Source: DASRSS01 sp963799045
Lineage (GTDB): Bacteria > Actinomycetota > Actinomycetes > Mycobacteriales > Jatrophihabitantaceae
DNA length: 64,000 nt
Direction of reading: 5' to 3'
Assembly (NCBI GenBank): GCA_963799045.1
Contig: CAWCVN010000006.1
Span: 62,001 to 126,000, forward strand
The notes below the pieces were generated by a model that saw only the letters and a program-made list of their open reading frames with translations, was not told the DNA's origin and made no database searches. Of the stretch, positions 17,142-27,416 are shown piece by piece (the first letter of the stretch is position 1; each line of letters starts with the position of its first letter). A program made the translations under genes and the position numbers.

Positions 17142-17185
17142 CCCGAACGCGACCGGAATCGATCCCGAGCAAGAGAAGAGACACT

Positions 17186-18153
17186 GTGCCCGAGCACGAC
17201 GACGTCACCGCCCGCCGGTGATACCTCCGCCGATCCGCCGGCGCGCCGCCGGCGCATCCCGAGCTCGACGACCCGTTCAATACGACCGGCGCGCCACAGG
17301 CCCGCAGTCCGCCGACGGACCGCCCGCGACCTCGAGTCGGCGGCGCGCCTGCTGGGTGCCGGCGAGGGCGAGCGCATCGACGCCGCCGGCGACGCCGCGG
17401 AGCAGGACGAAGAGCTGTCGGTGGCAGGTTCTCGGCGGCGGACGACGCCGCGGAGGCCGCAGGCCGCGCCGTCGCCGAGGCCGAGGCGGCGAAGCCGGTC
17501 GAGGTGACGCACGCCCGGCGAGGTCCGAGGAAGACGAAGAGGACCCGGTCGAGACCCTGCGGCGCGAGCTACGCGGGCAGTTCGGCGACTGGTACGTGGT
17601 GCACTCCTACGCCGGCTACGAGAACAAGGTGAAGACCAACCTCGAGAACCGCATCCAGTCCCTGGACATGGAGGACTACATCTTCCAGGTCGAGGTGCCG
17701 ACCGAGGACGTCGTCGAGATCAAGAACGGCAAGCGCCAGCAGGTCCAGCGCAAGGTCTTCCCGGGCTACATCCTGGTGCGGATGGACCTCAACGACGAGT
17801 CGTGGGGCGCGGTGCGCAACACGCCCGGCGTCACCGGCTTCGTCGGCGCCACCTCCCGACCGTCCCCGCTGACCCTGGACGAGGTCGTCAAGATCCTCGC
17901 CCCGGCCACGCAGAAGGCCGCGGCCGTCGGCCACCGGCAGGACCGGCGGCCGCCGGCCGCGGAGAAGCCGCAGCCGACCGAGGTCGAGTACGAGATCGGC
18001 GAGTCGGTCACCGTCATGGACGGCCCGTTCGCCACCCTGCCGGCCACGATCAGCGAGATCGACCCGGTGCACCAGAAGCTGCACGTGCTCGTGTCGATCT
18101 TCGGCCGGGAGACACCGGTCGAGCTGTCCTTCAGCCAGGTCGCCAAGATCTAG
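17186..18153 (+). CDS. nusG: Transcription termination/antitermination factor NusG (frameshifts in N-terminal extension)
   Basis: The conserved NusG core is intact and in one frame from about 17530 to the stop: DWYVVHSYAGYENKVKTNLENR, then VQRKVFPGYILVRM, the linker, and a KOW domain (GESVTVMDGPFATLPATISEI). It binds RNA polymerase and ribosomal S10. The GTG start at 17186 begins PEHDDVTA and reaches a TGA at 17219-17221. The long acidic actinobacterial N-terminal extension is spread over several frames up to about 17530. Because nusG is essential, these breaks are likely sequence errors. Confidence 0.9.
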
Positions 18154-18196
18154 CGCCGTCCGAACCCGTCTGCCCACCAGAAAGACAGAGAAGTCA

Positions 18197-18628
18197 ATGC
18201 CTCCCAAGAAGAAGCTCGCCGCGATCATCAAGCTGCAGATCCAGGCGGGCGCTGCCAACCCGGCGCCGCCGGTCGGCCCCGCGCTGGGCCAGCACGGCGT
18301 CAACATCATGGAGTTCTGCAAGGCCTACAACGCGGCCACCGAGTCGCAGCGCGGGCAGATCGTCCCCGTCGAGATCTCGGTCTACGAGGACCGTTCGTTC
18401 ACCTTCGTCACCAAGACACCGCCGGCCGCGCGGCTGCTGCTGAAGGCGGCCGGCGTCGACAAGGGCAGCGGCGAGCCGCACAAGACCAAGGTCGCCAAGG
18501 TGACGATGGACCAGGTCCGCGAGATCGCGCAGACCAAGATGGAAGACCTCAACGCCAACGACATCGACCAGGCCGCGAAGATCATCGCCGGCACCGCCCG
18601 GTCCATGGGCATCACCGTCGAAGGCTGA
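18197..18628 (+). CDS. rplK: 50S ribosomal protein L11
   Basis: A 143-residue L11. It shows the proline-rich N-terminal segment [20 protein letters not shown], which is the thiostrepton/GTPase-centre region, and the C-terminal 23S rRNA-binding domain ending [12 protein letters not shown]. Length is normal and the frame is intact. The ATG at 18197 follows a purine-rich tract. It is cotranscribed with rplA. Confidence 0.97.
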
Positions 18629-18687
18629 ACCCGACACGCGGCGCAAACCGGTCGGCCGGAGCGACGGAAACCGCCTGAAGCGTGGGA

Positions 18688-18708
18688 GGGCCGCGAAGGT
18701 CGCGGCCC
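18688..18708 (+). promoter_or_regulatory. Hairpin in the rplK-rplA gap
   Basis: An 8-bp perfect stem GGGCCGCG/CGCGGCCC with a 5-nt loop, 27 bp before the rplA ATG. There is no T-tract. It may affect rplA translation or be an attenuator or processing site; L1 autoregulation is known in bacteria but the L1-binding fold was not verified here. Confidence 0.4.
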
Positions 18709-18735
18709 GCTGACCACTAGAGGAAGAGAAGGACA

Positions 18736-19456
18736 ATGAAGCGCAGCAAGGCCTACCAGAAGGCAGCCGAGCTGATCGAGCCCGGCCGCATCTACAGCCC
18801 GCTCGAGGCGGCCGGCATCGCCAAGCAGGCCTCGCCGACGAAGTTCGACGGCACCGTCGAGGTCGCCATGCGGCTGGGCGTCGACCCGCGCAAGGCCGAC
18901 CAGATGGTCCGCGGCACGGTCAGCCTGCCGCACGGCACCGGCAAGACCGTCCGCGTCATCGTCTTCGCCACCGGCGACAAGGCCGAGGAGGCCCGCGCGG
19001 CCGGCGCCGACAAGGTCGGCAGCGACGACCTCATCCAGGAGATCACCGGACGGCTTCCTGGACTTCGACGCCGCCATCGCCACCCCGGACCAGATGGCCA
19101 AGGTCGGCCGCATCGCCCGCGTCCTCGGCCCCCGTGGCCTGATGCCCAACCCCAAGACCGGCACCGTCACGCCGGACGTCGCCAAGGCCGTCGCCGACAT
19201 CAAGGGCGGCAAGATCAGCTTCCGGGTCGACAAGCAGTCCAACCTGCACCTGATCATCGGCAAGGCGTCGTTCACCGCCGAGCAGCTGGTCGAGAACTAC
19301 GCGGCCGCGCTCGACGAGGTGCTGCGGGCCAAGCCGTCCTCGTCGAAGGGCAAGTACCTCAAGAAGGTCACCTTCACCACGACGATGGGCCCGGGTATCC
19401 CGGTCGACGCCAACCGCACCCGCAACCTGCTCGAGGACACCGCGGCCTCGGCCTGA
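18736..19456 (+). CDS. rplA: 50S ribosomal protein L1 (single frameshift)
   Basis: L1 split at about 19050. The first part (MKRSKAYQKAAELIEP to DDLIQEITG) and the second (FLDFDAAIATPDQMAKVGRIARVLGPRGLMPNPKTGTV, ending LLEDTAASA) are in different frames. The expected EITGGFLDF is restored by removing the A after ACCGG, so this is a one-base insertion. About 239 residues result after correction, normal for L1. The conserved GPRGLMPNPK rRNA-binding motif is intact. L1 is near-universal, supporting error rather than a pseudogene. Confidence 0.93.
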
Positions 19457-19508
19457 GACATTCGCGGCGGCCGCCGGTAGCGCGGCCCTGGTCGCCCGCC
19501 CGGGCGAT

Positions 19509-19538
19509 TTGGAGCAACCGGCGGCCGTCGCGTACCGT
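19509..19538 (+). promoter_or_regulatory. Promoter of rplJ-rplL (TTGGAG-18-TACCGT)
   Basis: TTGGAG (19509-19514), an 18-bp spacer and TACCGT (19533-19538), preceded by GGGCGAT exactly as before rpsL. It follows the rplA stop by about 50 bp, so rplJL has its own promoter. Confidence 0.62.
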
Positions 19539-19737
19539 AAGCCCGATCCACCGAAGACCGCTGGTCGTCGTGTTCGCGAGCACGACCGAAAGCCTCCGGA
19601 GCGCCGGAGCGGCCCGCGCAGGTTGGACGGTTCGCCGTGGCCTCGGCCGCGACGCCCCGTGCGCCCTGCGCCGGGGCGTTTCTCGTCTCTGTAGTGCCGG
19701 AAGCACCAGCCCGACATGCACGAGAGGAGGTAGCACC
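19539..19737 (+). ncRNA. L10 leader RNA (autoregulatory 5' UTR of rplJ)
   Basis: A GC-rich, structured, non-coding leader of about 200 nt before rplJ, the place where the L10(L12)4 complex binds its own mRNA in bacteria. A stem ACGCCCCG/CGGGGCGT (19652-19659 and 19672-19679) followed by TTCTCGTCTCT looks like an attenuator or terminator-type hairpin. The kink-turn of the L10-binding site was not proven by eye. Confidence 0.55.
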
Positions 19738-20375
19738 ATGCCGAACGCCGAGAAGTTCAGCGCAGTCGCCGAGCTCACCGAGCAGTTCACCAACTCCTCG
19801 GCAGCGGTCATCACCGAGTACCGCGGCCTGACCGTGAAGCAGATCAGCCAGCTGCGTCGCTCGCTGGGCCGGGACACGACCTACGCCGTCGTCAAGAACA
19901 CCCTGACCAAGCGCGCCGCCGCCGATGCCGGGCGTGGCGATCGACGAGGACCTGCTCAGCGGCCCGACCGCGATCGCGTTCGTCTCCGGCGACCCGGTCG
20001 AGGCCGCCAAGGGCCTGCGGGACTTCGCCAAGGCGAACCCGCTGCTGATCATCAAGGGCGGCATCTTCGACGGCAAGGCGCTGTCCGCGGCCGAGGTCGC
20101 CAAGATCGCCGACCTGGAGTCGCGCGAAGTGCTGCTCGCCAAGCTGGCCGGTGCCCTCAAGGCACTGCCCACGCGTGCGGCCGGCTTGTTCCAGGCCCCG
20201 CTGTCGCAGATGGCACGCCTAGCCAAGGCCCTGGAGGAGACCAAGCCCGCTGAGGGCGCGGCCGGCGAGTCCGTCGAACGGCCGCGACCGAGGCGGCGCA
20301 GGACGCCGACCGAGGCGAGCGAGAACACCGAGAAGCACCGAGAACACCGATAGCGCCGCCGAGCCGGCGGAGTAA
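19738..20375 (+). CDS. rplJ: 50S ribosomal protein L10 (two or more frameshifts)
   Basis: L10 begins MPNAEKFSAVAELTEQF at 19738 after GAGAGGAGG. The frame is lost at about 19930, where one extra G in GCCGGGCGTG separates RAAADAG from VAIDEDLLSGPTAIAF. It continues to about 20270. The acidic tail reads EASENTE-STENTDSAAEPAE if one A near 20330 is removed, giving a stop at 20373-20375; uncorrected, a stop occurs at 20353. The tail is longer than in E. coli. It anchors the L12 stalk on the ribosome. Confidence 0.9.
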
Positions 20376-20422
20376 CGCACCCAACTGCCGGCTCATCCGG
20401 CGACAAAGAAAGGACGCCGATC

Positions 20423-20821
20423 ATGGCGAAGCTCAGCACCGACGAGCTGCTCGACGCGTTCAAGGAGATGACTCTCCTGGAGCTCAGCGAGTTCGTGAAG
20501 CAGTTCGAGGACACCTTCGACGTCACCGCGGCCGCGCCGGCGGCGATGATGCCCGGCATGGTTCCAGGCCCTGGTGGCGGTGACGCGGGTGCCGCCGCGG
20601 CCGAGGAGAAGGACGAGTTCGACGTCATCCTCGAAAGCGCCGGCGACAAGAAGATCCAGGTCATCAAGGAGGTGCGTACGCTCACCAACCTCGGCCTCAA
20701 GGAGGCCAAGGACCTGGTCGACGGCGCGCCCAAGCCGCTGCTGGAGAAGGTCAACAAGGAGGCCGCCGACAAGGCCAAGGAGGCCCTCGAGGGCGCCGGC
20801 GCCACGGTGACCGTCAAGTAG
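20423..20821 (+). CDS. rplL: 50S ribosomal protein L7/L12
   Basis: A 132-residue stalk protein. It has the N-terminal dimerisation helices (LSTDELLDAFKEMTLLELSEFVKQFEDTF), an Ala/Pro/Gly-rich hinge, and the C-terminal factor-binding domain (EEKDEFDVILESAGDKKIQVIKEVRTLTNLGLKEAKDLVD, ending GATVTVK). The frame is intact. It is followed by a strong terminator, so the rplJL transcript ends before the mce region. Confidence 0.97.
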   Translation: MAKLSTDELLDAFKEMTLLELSEFVKQFEDTFDVTAAAPAAMMPGMVPGPGGGDAGAAAAEEKDEFDVILESAGDKKIQVIKEVRTLTNLGLKEAKDLVDGAPKPLLEKVNKEAADKAKEALEGAGATVTVK

Positions 20822-20835
20822 CCCGAACGCTGCCT

Positions 20836-20874
20836 CGAACGGGGCGGCCCGCACTGCGCGGGCCGCCCCGTTCG
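20836..20874 (+). terminator. Strong hairpin terminator after rplL
   Basis: A perfect 16-bp stem with a 7-nt loop, 14 bp after the rplL stop, ending GTTCG with no long U-run. It also faces the convergent gene ending at 20886, so it may serve both transcripts. Confidence 0.85.
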
Positions 20875-20885
20875 CGTGCTCGGGC

Positions 20886-21677
20886 TCAGCCGGCGCCGAT
20901 GAGGCCGGCCTGCGCGGCGGTGCCGAGCTCGCCGCGCTCGGCGGCCTGGCGTACCGCCTCGGCGAGCTGGTCCGGCCCGGCGGCGAGCCTGTCGGCCAGA
21001 CGCGCGTGGCCGGGCGCGCCGACGTTGTCCAGCAGCCCGCCGAGCTCACGCCACAGGCCGTGCTCGGCGCTCGCGGCGAGCATCTGGTCGAGCTGGCGGT
21101 CGGTGAGCAGCGCGGCTATGTCGTCGAGCCGGTTCGGATCGTCGAGCACGAAGCTGACCCGCAGCAGCTGCTCGCCGTCGAGGCGTTCCACGGAGGCGGC
21201 GAGGCCCGCGGGGCTGACATAGGACACGAAGCCGCCGATCACCACCCACTCCCCGCGCCGGGCCAGTTCCCCCGCGACGCGGGCGATCAGCTCGGGCGGG
21301 ATGCGGACGATCACCTGGGCCGATCGGCCGGGATCCATCGCGACGGCGACATCGGCCACGTAGGAGTCCGGCAGCCGCTTGACCAGCTCGACCGCACGCT
21401 GGGGATCGAGCAGCTCGGCCGTGCGTGCGGCGAGCAGTGGCGGCATGGTGTGCTCGGTAACCTTCGCGGCCACCGCCGGCGGCACGGCCTTGGACAGCGC
21501 GGCCACCTTGGCGAAATGATGCCGGTCGGCCTGGAACAGCGCGTCGCCCACCTGACGGCGCAGCGTCCGAAGATCCTGCGGAGGAACCTCGGCCAGTGCC
21601 GACAGCCGCTCGACCGGCACGCCGAGCACGTGGGCGAGTTTGACGAGTTCGGCGCCGTCCACCGGCCGGTCGGTCAC
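20886..21677 (-). CDS. Conserved hypothetical protein of unknown function, MgtE-N-like in style
   Basis: A 263-residue soluble, helix-rich protein (MTDRPVDGAELVKLAHVLG). Repeated short helical modules such as LLDPQRAVELVKRLP, RRGEWVVIGGFVSYVS and LLTDRQLDQMLAASAEH resemble the superhelical repeats of MgtE N-domains and related actinobacterial proteins, but I cannot name the family. It is translationally coupled to the small gene upstream (start 21677 overlaps stop 21674). The pair is convergent with rplL. Confidence 0.65.
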   Translation of the reverse strand: MTDRPVDGAELVKLAHVLGVPVERLSALAEVPPQDLRTLRRQVGDALFQADRHHFAKVAALSKAVPPAVAAKVTEHTMPPLLAARTAELLDPQRAVELVKRLPDSYVADVAVAMDPGRSAQVIVRIPPELIARVAGELARRGEWVVIGGFVSYVSPAGLAASVERLDGEQLLRVSFVLDDPNRLDDIAALLTDRQLDQMLAASAEHGLWRELGGLLDNVGAPGHARLADRLAAGPDQLAEAVRQAAERGELGTAAQAGLIGAG

Positions 21678-21898
21678 TGCACGACCCGCTTGACGATGCC
21701 GCGCAGCGCGAACGGCACGTGCTGCAGCGTCGCCTCGAACGACTCCTGCAGGCCCCGCGCCTGGCGGTGCCGCGCATCGGTGATCACCGCGGCGAGGTCT
21801 TCTTGGACGGCCGTCGGCAGGGCGGCGACCGCCGCCGGCGGGTCGGCGTCGAGCAGGGCGCGGAGCGCGGGATGGGGCTCGGGCATCAGGGGACTCAT
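21674..21898 (-). CDS. Small hypothetical protein coupled to the downstream gene
   Basis: A 74-residue Ala/Leu-rich protein starting MSPLMPEPHPALRALL and ending LRGIVKRVVQ. Its stop codon overlaps the start of the 263-residue protein, so the two form a two-gene operon. Internal phrases (ALLDADPPAAVAALP) resemble the helical repeats of its partner, so the two may share ancestry. It diverges from the first mce operon, 122 bp away. Confidence 0.55.
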   Translation of the reverse strand: MSPLMPEPHPALRALLDADPPAAVAALPTAVQEDLAAVITDARHRQARGLQESFEATLQHVPFALRGIVKRVVQ

Positions 21899-22020
21899 CC
21901 TAGGGTGCGGCCGACGGGTTGCGGTGTAACGGCGTGCGCCACGAAGATGCGGGTACGCGACGTCACAGGTAAGCTACGCCACACCTCGGCCCAGCTGCCA
22001 CTCGCAGAGGAGTCCAGCGG

Positions 22021-23006
22021 ATGTCCTACGGCCTCGATCCCCGGCGGGACCGGGCGGCCGGGGCTGCCGCCGAAATCGCCGGTGCGAACCAGGGCGAACC
22101 GGACCCGGAGGCCGGCCTGGCGGAGTTGCTCACCACCCCGCTCCGGCGCTCGCCGTAGATCCGCTCGCGCGGCACGGGCGCCCGGTGGCGCGCAGCGGTG
22201 CCGCAGCGATCGAGGCCGCGCTTCCCGGCCCCCTGCGCAACGGCCTGATGGCGCTCGGCGGGATGTACTCGATGGGCGCCGCGTCGCTGTGGGGGCTGGT
22301 CGACGACCTGGTCCACCGCAAGTTCCAACTGCGGGAGTTCCTCGAGCGCGCCTGGTTCCTGGTCAGCGTGACCGTGCTGCCCGTCGTGCTGGTCGCGACG
22401 CCGCTCGGCATCGCGATCGCGCTGCAGGTCGGCGCGCTGGCCAAGCAGATCGGTGCGTCGTCGTTCGTCGGCGCGGCCGACGCCGTCGGCATCCTGCGCG
22501 AGGCGTCGCCCGTCGTGACCGCACTGCTGCTGGCCGGGGTGGGCGGATCGGCGGTCTGCGCGGAACTGGGCTCGCGCACGATCCGCGAAGAGATCGACGC
22601 GATGGAGGTGCTGGGCCTGAACCCGCTGCGCCGCCTGGTCGCTCCGCTGCTGCTGGCCGGAGTCCTGGTCAGCGCCCTGCTCAACCTCGTCGTGATCTTC
22701 GTCAGCATCCTCAGCGCCTACCTGTTCGACCTCGGCGTCCTGCACGGGACGAAGGGCAGCTTCTTCGCCTCGTTCACCGAGTTCGCCAGCGTCGCCGACT
22801 TCGTGACCTCCGAACTCAAGGCGTGCGCTTTCGGGCTGACCGCCGTCCTCATCGCCGCATACAAGGGACTCAACACCCGCCGCGGGCCGACCGGTGTCGG
22901 CGAGGCCGTCAACCAGTCGGTCGTCATCACCGGCATCATCCTGTTCGGGATCAACCTGGTGATCACCGAGATCTTCTTCGCCCTCGTTCCGCAGCGGACG
23001 TTCTGA
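22021..23006 (+). CDS. yrbEA: YrbE/MlaE-family ABC permease, first mce operon (frameshift near N-terminus)
   Basis: An integral membrane permease of the Mce importer. The signature REEIDAMEVLGLNPLRRLV is clear, with about five or six membrane segments from RAWFLVSVTVLPVVLVATP onward, ending LVPQRTF. The likely start is ATG 22021 with AGAGGAG upstream (MSYGLDPRRDRAAG). This short hydrophilic N-terminus is joined to the core by a one-base shift at about 22140; alternatively GTG 22185 starts the core. The following gene begins 2 bp after its stop. Confidence 0.88.
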
Positions 23007-23007
23007 C

Positions 23008-23885
23008 GTGGCGACATCCATCGCCGACTTCGTCCCCGGCACCGCGCAACGGGTCTTGGGCGGCGCCGTGGACGCCGGGCGGCGTACCGGCTCGCTGGTG
23101 CGCTTCCTCGGCAACATGGTGCTGTTCACCGGTCCGGGCGGTGCGCGCGATCCCGCTCGCGCTCACGCCGCTACCGCGCCGAGATCGCGCGCCAGATGGG
23201 TGAGCTGACACTCGGCACCGGCGTGCTCATCACGTTCACCGGGACGCTCGGCGTCGTCCTGGCCGAGTCGCTGTTCATCGGCGTCGAAGTCGGCGTCGAG
23301 GGCTATCAGAGCCTGAACCTGATCGGCATCGCCCCGCTGACCGGCTTCGTCTCCGCCTACGGCAACACCCGCGAGATCGCGCCGCTGATCGCCGCGGTCG
23401 CCATCGCGGCCCAGATCGGCTGCAAGTTCACCAGCCAGCTCGGCGCCCAGCGGATCAGCGAGGAGATCGACGCGCTCGAGGTCATGGCGATCCCGTCGAT
23501 CCCGTACCTGGTGACCACGCGGCTGATCGCCGCGTTCACCGTGCTCGTCCCGCTCTACCTCGTCGGCCTGTTCGGCTCGTACCTCGCGACGCAGGTCACC
23601 GTCACGCTGTTCTTCGGGCAGTCGCTGGGCACCTACGAGCACTACTTCCACCAGTTCCTGCGCCCCGAGGACATCATGTACTCGGTGATCAAGGTGATCG
23701 TGTTCACCGCGTTCATCACGGTGATCCACACCTTCTACGGCTACCACGCGGCCGGTGGGCCGGCCGGTGTCGGGCGGGCAGTCGCCCGGGCGATCCGGGC
23801 GACCACGGTGATGATCGCCGCCTCGGACGTGCTGATGACGATGCTGTTCTGGGGCCTGCAGGGCGCCCGGCTCGGGGGCGGCTGA
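23008..23885 (+). CDS. yrbEB: YrbE/MlaE-family ABC permease, second of first mce operon (frameshifted)
   Basis: The second permease of the pair. The N-terminal segment MATSIADFVPGTAQRVLGGA is in one frame to about 23150, and the core from MGELTLGTGVLITFTGT to ARLGGG in another. The MlaE signature SEEIDALEVMAIPSIPYLV and the GGPAGVGRAVARAIR C-terminal motif are present. The stop overlaps the mceA start (TGATG). Confidence 0.87.
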
Positions 23886-25230
23886 TGGAACGCGCCCGGC
23901 GGCGGGCGCTGGAGACCGTGCTCGGTCTCGCGCTGGTCGCCGCCCTCGTGCTCGGCGTCGTGGTGATCTTCAAGTCGTTCAGCGGCGACTTCAGCAGCGA
24001 CATCGAGGTCTCGGCCCGGCTGAGCAAGGTCGGTGACGCGCTCGAGCCCGGTGACATCGTCACCTACCGCGACATGGTCGTCGGCCAGGTCACCTCCGCA
24101 GCCGGCAGCCTGCGCCGGCACGGCCGTGCTGGGGCTGAAGATCCACCGCGCCGATGCGGACGTGATCCCGGCGGCCGTCACGGCGGTGGCGGTGCCCGCG
24201 TCGCTGTTCGGGGCCACGAAGGTCGTGCTCATTCCGCCGCAGGACACCGGCGGTCCGAAGCTCCGCGCCGAACGACGTGATCCCGGCCGACACCACGCCG
24301 ACCGCGCGGAGCCTGCAGACCGCGCTCGCCAACGCCTACACGCTGCTCACCTCGGTGCATCCCGCGCAGCTGGACTCCGCGCTGACCGCGCTGGCCGACG
24401 CCCTGCAGGGCCAGGGGCGGCGCATCGGCGCGCTCGTGGAACAGGCCGACGCCTACCTGCGGCACCTCGCGCCGAGCATCCCGACACTCAACAACGTGAT
24501 CACCGGCCTGGCCGACGTCACCGACGACCTGGCGAAGAACGCGCCCGCGCTGCTCGAGCTCGGTCGGCAACCTGCTGGTGACGGCACGGGGAATCCGGTC
24601 CGCCAAGCAGGCCGTCACCCGCCTGCTCGACGTCGCGCCGCAGGCGCTCGAACGACGCGGCCGGGCTGCTCAGCCAGGACACCGTCGACCACACCGTGAC
24701 CATCCTCCGCAGACGAGACGCCCGTCATCGACACGTTCCGCGCGAACCCGAACGCCCTGCCGCGCACGATCGGCGGGTTCAGGTCGTTCGCCGACACGTT
24801 CTCCGAGTGCGCTCACCGAGCGGCCCGTACCTGAAGGCCAACATCATCCTGACCGGGATCAACCTCGCCGCGCTGTTCAACGTCACGCTGGGCGGGCAGG
24901 GGAAGGTATTCGCGTCGGTCTCCGACCCTCGCGGCTACTCGGCCGCCGACTGCCCGCGCTACTCCGGGCGCCGAAGGCGCGGAACTGTGGCAGCGGTTCG
25001 GCGCGAGCCGCGGCCGCGACCGCCGCCTCGTGCGCGTCCGCACGTCGGTACTCGCGACCGGGGAACGACTACGGCGGCACCGCGTCGTCGGTCGGCAGCC
25101 CGCGCGAGGTGCGGGCCGTGCGCAGCGCCGCGAGCGCCATCACCGGCGTGCCCGGCGCCGCGGATTCCCGGGCGTCGTCGACCTTCTGCTCGGCCCGCTG
25201 CTGCGCGGCTCCGCGACGGTGATCGGATAA
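23885..25230 (+). CDS. mceA: MceA-type MlaD-domain protein, first mce operon (multiple frameshifts)
   Basis: An N-terminal membrane anchor (ALETVLGLALVAALVLGVVVIFKSF) is followed by an MCE/MlaD domain (DIEVSARLSKVGDALEPGDIVTYRDMVVGQV, then LKIHRADADVIPAAV and ATKVVLIPP). A long helical C-terminal part includes LQTALANAYTLLTSV and LAPSIPTLNNVITGLADV. The helical part should form the periplasmic lipid tunnel with the other Mce subunits. The frame changes at about 24110, 24265, 24565 and repeatedly after 24600. Position after two YrbE genes defines it as MceA. Confidence 0.8.
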
Positions 25231-26426
25231 TGCGAGTCGATCGTCGGTCAAGCTGGCGGTCTTCGTCGACCGTGGCGGTCGTGCTCGGCGTGATGGAGGT
25301 CAACACGCTCACCGGGCCGCAAGTCGGCGCGACGCACGGCTACCACGCGATGTTCGGCGGGACGGACGGCGTTTCCGGCCTGCGGACCGGTGACAGCGTT
25401 CGGGTGTCCGGCGTGCCCGTCGGAAAGGTCACCGGGGAGCGCCTCGTCGACGCCACGCACGTCGAGATGACGTTCACGGCCAACGGCAACCAGCAACTGA
25501 CCAGCCAGACCTGGGCGGTCGTCCGCTACGCGAACCTGCTCGGCCAGCGCTACCTCGCGCTCACCCGAAGCGGGCCCGGCGGCACGCCGCTGCGTGTCGG
25601 CGCGACGATCCCGCAGCGGCACACGCAGCCGGCGCCTCAGCCTCACCGCGCTGTTCAACGGCTTCCGCCCACTGTTCAGCGGCCTGTCCCCGCAGCAGGT
25701 CAACTAGCTGTCCAACGAGATCATCGGCGTGCTGCAGGGGCAGGGCGCCGGCATCGACGATCTGCATCAAGAAGACGGCCGACCTCACCGCCAACCTCGC
25801 GCAGCGGGACCAGCACGTTCAACCGGGTCGTCGACAGCCTCGGCTCGCTTGCTGACGCACCGTCGCCAAGCACGACGACGCGCTTGCAGCGACCGTGCGT
25901 GTCCCTGCACCGGTTGACCGGCGCACTGCACGCCGAGGGGCCCGGCGATCCTCGACTCGCTCGGATCGGTGGACTCCCTGATCGGATCGGTCGGCGGCCT
26001 GTTCGGCAAGCTCGAGAACCACAACCTGCCGGGTGACATCGCCGACCTCAACGCCACCACGCAGACCCTTGCCGGCAACACCGCGACCCTGCGCAAGCTC
26101 ATCGCCGGATTCGTGACCGCGTTCGGGGACTTCTCCCGCATCACCCAGAACGGCAACTGGGCCAACGTCTACCCCTGCAAGGTCTACGCCCAGACCTTCG
26201 GCACACCGTCGATCAGCATGGCCGACGGTGTCTCGGCCGTTGACCGACTCGCTGGGGCCGGTGCTCGGCGGGCTGGTCGAGCAGGCTCGGCGCTCGGGAC
26301 TGCCGCCTTGGCCGCGCTCGCGCTGCCGATACCGGTCCAGTTGCCGACCGGACGCGTCGGTTCGGCGACGAAGCAGACGGCGGTGTGCCGATGCCGGATA
26401 GCCGCTTCGCGAGCGCAACCAAGTGA
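25230..26426 (+). CDS. mceB: MceB-type protein, first mce operon (amber codon and frameshifts)
   Basis: The MCE domain is clear: GYHAMFGGTDGVSGLRTGDSV, VSGVPVGKV, and VVRYANLLGQRYLAL. Then LTALFNGFRPLFSGLSPQQVN is cut by an in-frame TAG at 25705-25707 where AAG (Lys) is expected, and LSNEIIGVLQGQGAG continues after it in the same frame. Further shifts follow at about 25625, 25770 and 25950. The late segment SLIGSVGGLFGKLENHNLPGDI is typical of MceB. It overlaps both neighbours by ATG/TGA-type junctions. The base change shows errors here are not only indels. Confidence 0.78.
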
Positions 26427-27416
26427 CGGTGGCACCTGGTCGGCACCGTGATCGCCGGCTGCCGTCGTGTCTGGCGTCGCTGAACCTGCAACGGCTGCCG
26501 TTCGTCAGCCGGATCGACGGCTATCACGCCCAGTTCGCGAACGCGGACGGGCTGCGAAGCGGTGACGACGTGCGGGTCGAGGGCATGAGCGTCGGGAAGG
26601 TGACCGATGTCGAAGTCCAGGGCGACCACGTGCCCGTCGACTTCACGGTGCGCTCGGGGCTTGCGCTGGGCGCCCGCAGCCACGCAGGCATCGAGGTGGC
26701 GACGGTTCTCGGCGACCTGTTCCTGCAGGTCGAATCGGCGGGCCCGGGAAGGCTGCCCGCCGGCGGAACGATCCCGGTGAGCCGGACCACCGTGCCCTAT
26801 ACGTTGATCACGCGCGTTCGACCAGCTCGGCGAGTTCAGCGACAGACACGAATCTGCCCGCGCTGCGCAAGTCGCTGGGGACCTTGGCCGCGACCATGCA
26901 GCGGCATCGCGCCGTCGGACGCCGAGGCGGCGCTGCGCGGCCTGGCGGACCTGTCCCGGACCCTTGCGAACAAGCAGCAGCAGATCGGCCGGATCCTCAC
27001 GGCGGCCGCCACCATCACCGACACGCTGAACGCGCAGTCCGGGCGCTCTGGTTCAGGTGCTGACGCAGAGTGACGCGTTCCTGCCGCTGTTACGCCACGG
27101 CAGAGCCTCGTCGCCAGCCTGCTGGCAGCACACCGTAAGCCTCGGCTGCGCAGCTGCGCGCGCTGATCGACCGCGAACGGCGCGCAGCTGCGCCCGCTGT
27201 TGGCCAACCTGAGCAAGGTCGGCGAGCTGCTGGCGTCCGACAGGCAGCAGCTGCAGCAGGCTGTGGTCAACCTCGGTCGATTTCTCGGTCAACGTGGCCA
27301 ACGCGACCGGCTCCGGGCCGTGGCTGGACCTGCTCTCACCGGTCGCCGTGACGCCGGACAACGTGATCGTCGCCTGCGGCGCCGCACCCGGACGCAAGTC
27401 GGGGCCGTGCGGATGA
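26423..27416 (+). CDS. mceC: MceC-type protein, first mce operon (frameshifted)
   Basis: The GTG start at 26423 overlaps the mceB stop. The MCE domain is well kept to about 26800 (RIDGYHAQFANADGLRSGDDVRVEGMSVGKV, TVLGDLFLQVES, GGTIPVSRTTVPYTL). The helical region (ALRGLADLSRTLANKQQQIGRILTAA) continues in shifting frames to a likely end PGRKSGPCG at 27416, which overlaps the next start by ATGA. The expected N-terminal membrane segment is not cleanly visible, probably because of an early frame error. Confidence 0.76.
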
